From Intrasporangium flavum (GTDB lineage Bacteria > Actinomycetota > Actinomycetes > Actinomycetales > Dermatophilaceae): a stretch of 64,000 nucleotides of DNA. The DNA lies in contig NZ_MLJO01000005.1 in NCBI RefSeq assembly GCF_001956915.1, positions 62,001 to 126,000 on the forward strand. Direction: 5' to 3'. Positions within the stretch are counted from its first letter, which is position 1; every line of letters starts with the position of its first letter. The translations under genes were made by a program, and so were the position numbers. Of the stretch, positions 60,866-64,000 are shown piece by piece. The notes beneath the pieces were generated by a model. The model searched no databases. It was not told the DNA's origin and was given only the letters and a program-made list of their open reading frames with translations.

Positions 60866-62929
60866 TCACAGCTCGAGGGCGGGCTTGATCCGCTTCGGGG
60901 TCCACATCCGCGAGCGGCGCGCCGCCACGGTCGACAGCGCCAGGGCCCCGACGAGGTAGGCCGCGAGGATGCCGAGGTCGCCGGCCACCGGCCCGAGGTC
61001 GGCGCCGTACATGAGCCGGCGCAGGCCGTCGATGGCGTACGTCATCGGCACGACGTGGTGGATCGCCTGCAGCGGCCCGGGCAGGGTCTGCCACGGGAAC
61101 GTGCCACCCGCACTGACCAGCTGCACGACCATGAAGACGAGCCCGAGGAACTTGCCGACGGCACCGAACCGCGAGGCCAGCGCGTGCAGGATCGCGACGA
61201 ACGTCATCGAGACGAAGACGAGGTAGAGGAACGCGAGCACCGGGTGGGCGATCGGGATGTCGACGCCGCGGCCGACGACGAGCACGAGGGCGGCCGCCTG
61301 CACGATCCCGACGAGCGCCGGCGCGAGCCAGCCGCCGAGGGCGGTGCGCAGCGAGCGCTGGCTCGTCGCGAGGGCCCGGCTCGACAGCGGTCGCACGAGC
61401 AGGAACAGGACGTAGGCACCGATCCACAGCGCGAGGCTCATGAAGAACGGGGCGAGGCCGGCCCCGTAGGAGCCCGCGGAGGCCAGCGAGTCGCTGGAGA
61501 CGCCGACGGGGTTGCCGATGGTCTGGGCCATGGCCTTGCGCTGGGCGTCGGACGGGTCGGGCACGGAGTCACGGCCCTTGACGAGCCCGGCGTGCAGGTC
61601 GCCGATTCCCTCGGCCAGCGTGTCGAGGCCCGACGCGAGGGAGCTCGCCCCGGTCGCCAGGGAGTCGCCACCGGACGCCGCCTTCGTCGCGCCGCTCTCG
61701 AGCTGGGCCGAGCCGGACTCCAGCGTGCCGAGGCCGCCGGAGAGCGTGGCCGCGCCGTCGCGCAGGCGCACGGCGCCCGAGTGCGCCTGGGCGATGCCGT
61801 CGGCGAGGGCCGGCGTCGCGTCGGCGAGGGCGCGGGCGCCGGTGGCCACCTGGTCGGCGCCCTTCGACAGCCGCGTCAGGTCGCCGGAGGCGGACTGGAT
61901 CGTGGCGTCGGCGCGGTTGACGTAGCCGTCGATGGTGTCGAGGCGCGACTCGAGCAGCGACAGCTGGGCGTCGGTGAGCCCCTGCGCCCTGAGCGCGGCC
62001 ACGAGCGCGGTGCGGTCGGCGGCCACCTTCTGGCGGAGGTCCGCCGAGGCCGTGGCCGCCTTCGTGCCGTAGCCGGCGATGGTGCGGTTGCCCTCGGCCA
62101 CCTGCTCGGCACCGTCGGCCAGCCGGTCGGTCTGCGACGGCAGCGACGCGGTGCGCGACTCGAGCGTGCCCAGGCCGGAGGCCAGCTGCCCGGCCCCTGC
62201 CTCGAGGGCGTCGGCGCCGGAGGCCGCCTGGCCGATGCCGGTGTGGAGGCGAGCCGCACCGGAGGCGAGGTCGTGCAGTCCCCCGGCCAGGCTCGAGGCG
62301 CCGCTCGACAGCCGGTGCGTCCCGGAGTCGGCCTTGGCGGTGCCGGCCCGCAGCTGCTCCGAGCCGTCGGCCGCCTTGACCAGCTGGTCGTGCACCTGGC
62401 TGAAGCCGAGGAGCAGCTTGCTCGCCGCGGTCTGGCTGACCTCGCTGGCCACCGAGGCCGTGACCTGCTTGACGACCTGGTTGCCGATCGTCGAGGTCAT
62501 GTAGTTGTTCGCGTCGTTCGTCTCGAGCTCGATCGTGGCCTGCCGGGGCTTGAACTCGGCCGTCGAGGCGAGGTCGGCCGAGAAGGTGCGGGGCATGATG
62601 ACGGCGAAGGCGTACGTGCCGTCGTCGACCCCACGCATCGCCTCGGCGTGCGAGACCCGGTGCCAGTCGAAGGACTTCGACTCCACGAGGTGGTCGGCGA
62701 CGCCGTCGCCCACCTGCAGCTTCTCCCCCGTGCTGAGCGTCGTGCCGGCGTCGTCGCTGACGACCGCGGCGGGCACCTGCGGGAACGCGCCGTAGGGGTC
62801 GTGGTTGGCGTAGAGGTAGAGGCCGCCGTAGAGGGTCGGCACGAGGACGAGGGCGACGAGGGCGAGACGCGCCAGGCGCGAGGAGGTGAGGCGGCGCAGC
62901 TCGGCGACCGCGAGGCGGACGGGGTTCAT
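60866..62929 (-). CDS. YhgE/Pip-domain ABC-2-type membrane protein
   Basis: 687 residues. One N-terminal membrane helix (~res 20-42) is followed by a ~430-residue extracellular part rich in SGAxxLxxGLxxL-type repeats, which predict long coiled coils. Then come five or six C-terminal helices (~470-680) with TFPWQTLPGPLQAIHHVVPMTYAIDGLR, typical of YhgE/Pip proteins. These are linked to type VII secretion-like export, phage infection and cell-surface functions. The ATG overlaps the preceding gene's stop (ATGA). Facing TetR gene suggests drug- or stress-responsive control. Confidence 0.9.
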   Translation of the reverse strand: MNPVRLAVAELRRLTSSRLARLALVALVLVPTLYGGLYLYANHDPYGAFPQVPAAVVSDDAGTTLSTGEKLQVGDGVADHLVESKSFDWHRVSHAEAMRGVDDGTYAFAVIMPRTFSADLASTAEFKPRQATIELETNDANNYMTSTIGNQVVKQVTASVASEVSQTAASKLLLGFSQVHDQLVKAADGSEQLRAGTAKADSGTHRLSSGASSLAGGLHDLASGAARLHTGIGQAASGADALEAGAGQLASGLGTLESRTASLPSQTDRLADGAEQVAEGNRTIAGYGTKAATASADLRQKVAADRTALVAALRAQGLTDAQLSLLESRLDTIDGYVNRADATIQSASGDLTRLSKGADQVATGARALADATPALADGIAQAHSGAVRLRDGAATLSGGLGTLESGSAQLESGATKAASGGDSLATGASSLASGLDTLAEGIGDLHAGLVKGRDSVPDPSDAQRKAMAQTIGNPVGVSSDSLASAGSYGAGLAPFFMSLALWIGAYVLFLLVRPLSSRALATSQRSLRTALGGWLAPALVGIVQAAALVLVVGRGVDIPIAHPVLAFLYLVFVSMTFVAILHALASRFGAVGKFLGLVFMVVQLVSAGGTFPWQTLPGPLQAIHHVVPMTYAIDGLRRLMYGADLGPVAGDLGILAAYLVGALALSTVAARRSRMWTPKRIKPALEL

Positions 62930-63666
62930 GCCGAGGGCTCCTTGGCGAGGGTGGTGTCAGTGGAGGTGGTGGCGTCGGTGGTGGCGGCGTCGGTGGCGGC
63001 GTCGATGGCGGCGTGGGCGTCGGCGTCGGTGGCGGCCTCGGTGGCGAGCGCGGCGGCCGTTGCGGCGGTCGTCAGGACGACGACGGCCAGGCCGGTGCCG
63101 GCGAGCCGCTGGCAGGTGTCGAACCACGCGGCGTGGTCGCCGCCGTGCCGCTCGGGGCCGGCGAGGACGAGGACGCGCACCTGCGGGTGGAGCGCGCCGA
63201 GCTCGAGCAGCAGGCTGGTGCGCACGTCGGGCGGCAGCTGCTCCCACGGGCGCCCGGCGTGGTCGGTCAGGTCGTGCTCGGCGAGGAAGGCGGCGACGGC
63301 CGCGCGAGAGGCCGGACGCTCGGCGAGCGCGAGCTCCTCCTGCACGACGGCGCGCACCGCGATGGCGTCCTCCGGGGCGGTCACGTCGGCCACGTCGACG
63401 AGACGCGTGCGCAGCTGGAGGTCGGCCAGGCCGGCACCCCCGCCGATGCTGACCCGGCCCCGGAGCAGCTCGACGCGTCCGCCGATGGCGAGCGCGAGGG
63501 CCACCTGCGGGATGCCGGGGTCGGTGGCCACGACGGTGAACTCGCCGGCCGGGGCCGTGAAGGAGACGTGCTCGACGAACGGCTCGTGGGTGCCGGCGAC
63601 GCTGACGTCGTCGACGACGACGGTGCGCACGTCCGGCCCGCGGTTGCTGTCCTTCTCGGAGGTCAT
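62926..63666 (-). CDS. degenerate ABC ATP-binding-like protein
   Basis: 246 residues. The overall path resembles an ABC ATPase: VVVDDVSVAGTHEPFVEHVSF, then APAGEFTVVATDPG, a GRV segment, and VLVLAGPERHGGDH. The Walker A lysine motif (GxxGxGKS/T) is replaced by ATDPGIPQVALAL, and no clear signature or Walker B Asp is seen, so ATP hydrolysis is unlikely. The last ~45 residues are Ala/Thr/Asp repeats. ATG 63666 is preferred over ATG 63684. It is coupled to the YhgE-like gene by a four-base overlap and probably assists it. Confidence 0.7.
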   Translation of the reverse strand: MTSEKDSNRGPDVRTVVVDDVSVAGTHEPFVEHVSFTAPAGEFTVVATDPGIPQVALALAIGGRVELLRGRVSIGGGAGLADLQLRTRLVDVADVTAPEDAIAVRAVVQEELALAERPASRAAVAAFLAEHDLTDHAGRPWEQLPPDVRTSLLLELGALHPQVRVLVLAGPERHGGDHAAWFDTCQRLAGTGLAVVVLTTAATAAALATEAATDADAHAAIDAATDAATTDATTSTDTTLAKEPSA

Positions 63667-63668
63667 CA

Positions 63669-63721
63669 CGATACGAGTATGCATCCGATACGTTGTCGTA
63701 TTCAATTCGAGGTCGTATCCT
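63669..63721. promoter_or_regulatory. TetR-type operator region
   Basis: A low-GC island with CGATACG at 63669-63675 and 63686-63692, TCGTAT at 63696-63701 and 63713-63718, and the palindrome ATACG-TTGT-CGTAT (63688-63701). TATCCT (63716-63721) is the -10 of the TetR gene. The half-sites overlap promoters on both strands. Confidence 0.6.
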
Positions 63722-63727
63722 GTGACC

Positions 63728-64000
63728 ATGACCACGACGACCGAGCCCCGGATCAGCGCCCGAAGGCAGGCCACCCGCGAGCGTGTGCTCGAGGCCGCCG
63801 GCGAGGTGTTCGCCGAGCGCGGGTTCCACGGCGCCAGCGTCGAGGACATCTGCGAGCGCGCCGGCTTCACGCGCGGCGCGTTCTACTCCAACTTCTCCTC
63901 CAAGGACGACCTCGTCCTGGAGCTGACGCGCCGTCACGCCGAGGGCCTGGTCGAGCGCATCCGCGCGGCGAGCAAGCGCGAGCACGCCAGCGCCGAGGAG
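63728..64000 (+). CDS. TetR-family regulator, cut by window edge
   Basis: 91 codons are present. The helix-turn-helix is clear: ARRQATRERVLEAAGEVFAE, RGFHGASVEDICERAGFT and RGAFYSNFSSKDDLVLEL. The ligand-binding domain lies beyond the edge. ATG 63728 is six bases after TATCCT, so the message is probably leaderless. It is divergent from the ABC-like/YhgE pair, its probable target along with itself. Confidence 0.93.
   Translation, partial: MTTTTEPRISARRQATRERVLEAAGEVFAERGFHGASVEDICERAGFTRGAFYSNFSSKDDLVLELTRRHAEGLVERIRAASKREHASAEE

Noticed and set aside
62957..63985. 342-codon reverse frame overlapping the TetR and ABC-like genes
   Set aside because: Composition is typical of a shadow frame and it runs antisense through a clear TetR helix-turn-helix.

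Overview
The window is 64 kb of very GC-rich chromosomal DNA (above 70% G+C by inspection). It is packed with housekeeping and amino-acid genes and suggests an actinomycete. Pointers are a HupB-type HU with a long Lys/Ala tail, coenzyme F420 genes (cofC/fbiD and a glucose-6-phosphate dehydrogenase very like FGD), a BioQ-type biotin regulon and an NdgR-type IclR regulator beside leuCD. Frequent leaderless-looking starts (TANNNT six to eight bases before the start codon) also fit. Gene order follows the Mycobacterium tuberculosis segment from recG to ilvB (DAK gene, thiL, ddl, gpsA, fbiD, hupB, leuD, leuC, iclR, gltX, FAH gene, leuB, serA, ilvC, ilvN, ilvB), with insertions. Gene content suggests the Intrasporangiaceae/Dermatophilaceae area, but that placement is an inference. 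I saw no prophage, IS element, CRISPR array or rRNA.

Layout. 1-11 kb: DAK-domain protein, fructosamine kinase-like gene, rpmB, thiL, a one-domain Lrp/AsnC protein, DUF3515 lipoprotein, ddl, a trans-sulfuration enzyme, gpsA-plsC, cofC with an extra C-terminal domain, hup. 11-19 kb: leuCD facing ndgR, an L,D-transpeptidase lipoprotein, fgd, and an MprF-like lysyltransferase. 19-28 kb: tRNA-Glu, tRNA-Gln, HAD, GNAT, gltX, a 55-residue protein, FAH-family enzyme, phospholipase D-like protein, SagB-type oxidoreductase, a putative 3-methyladenine glycosylase and a VOC protein. 28-33.5 kb: bioQ-like repressor facing bioBAFD. 33.5-43 kb: citramalate synthase with an attenuator, then a permease-GntR-glnA-like-aldehyde dehydrogenase-SDR-two GATases cluster for gamma-glutamylated amines. 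43-54.4 kb: HAD, ilvE, leuB, a leader peptide plus 26-codon ORF, AI-2E-family exporter, serA, NmrA-like reductase, ilvC-ilvN-ilvB with an attenuator. 54.5-64 kb: two acetyltransferases, SRPBCC protein, phytanoyl-CoA dioxygenase facing an AraC regulator, ilvD, SixA-like phosphatase, a YhgE/Pip-type membrane protein with a degenerate ABC partner, and a divergent TetR gene cut by the right edge.

How it works together. Nearly all of branched-chain amino-acid synthesis is here: cimA, leuCD, leuB, ilvBN, ilvC, ilvD and ilvE. At least three control devices are visible: a perfect palindrome between ndgR and leuCD that holds two superimposed promoters, and leader-peptide attenuators in front of cimA and ilvB. 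A third branched-chain-type leader peptide lies upstream of leuB, followed by a tiny ORF and a very strong hairpin. Biotin synthesis has two 13-bp BioQ-type boxes. The gamma-glutamyl-amine cluster lacks a PuuB-like amine oxidase but has an SDR, which suggests an amino alcohol such as ethanolamine as substrate rather than putrescine.

Sequence-level features of note are the palindromic octamer GACGCGTC, found about 30 times in 64 kb, the recurrent leaderless promoter geometry, a 70-bp imperfect palindrome after rpmB, and a 12-bp minisatellite inside a HAD gene.
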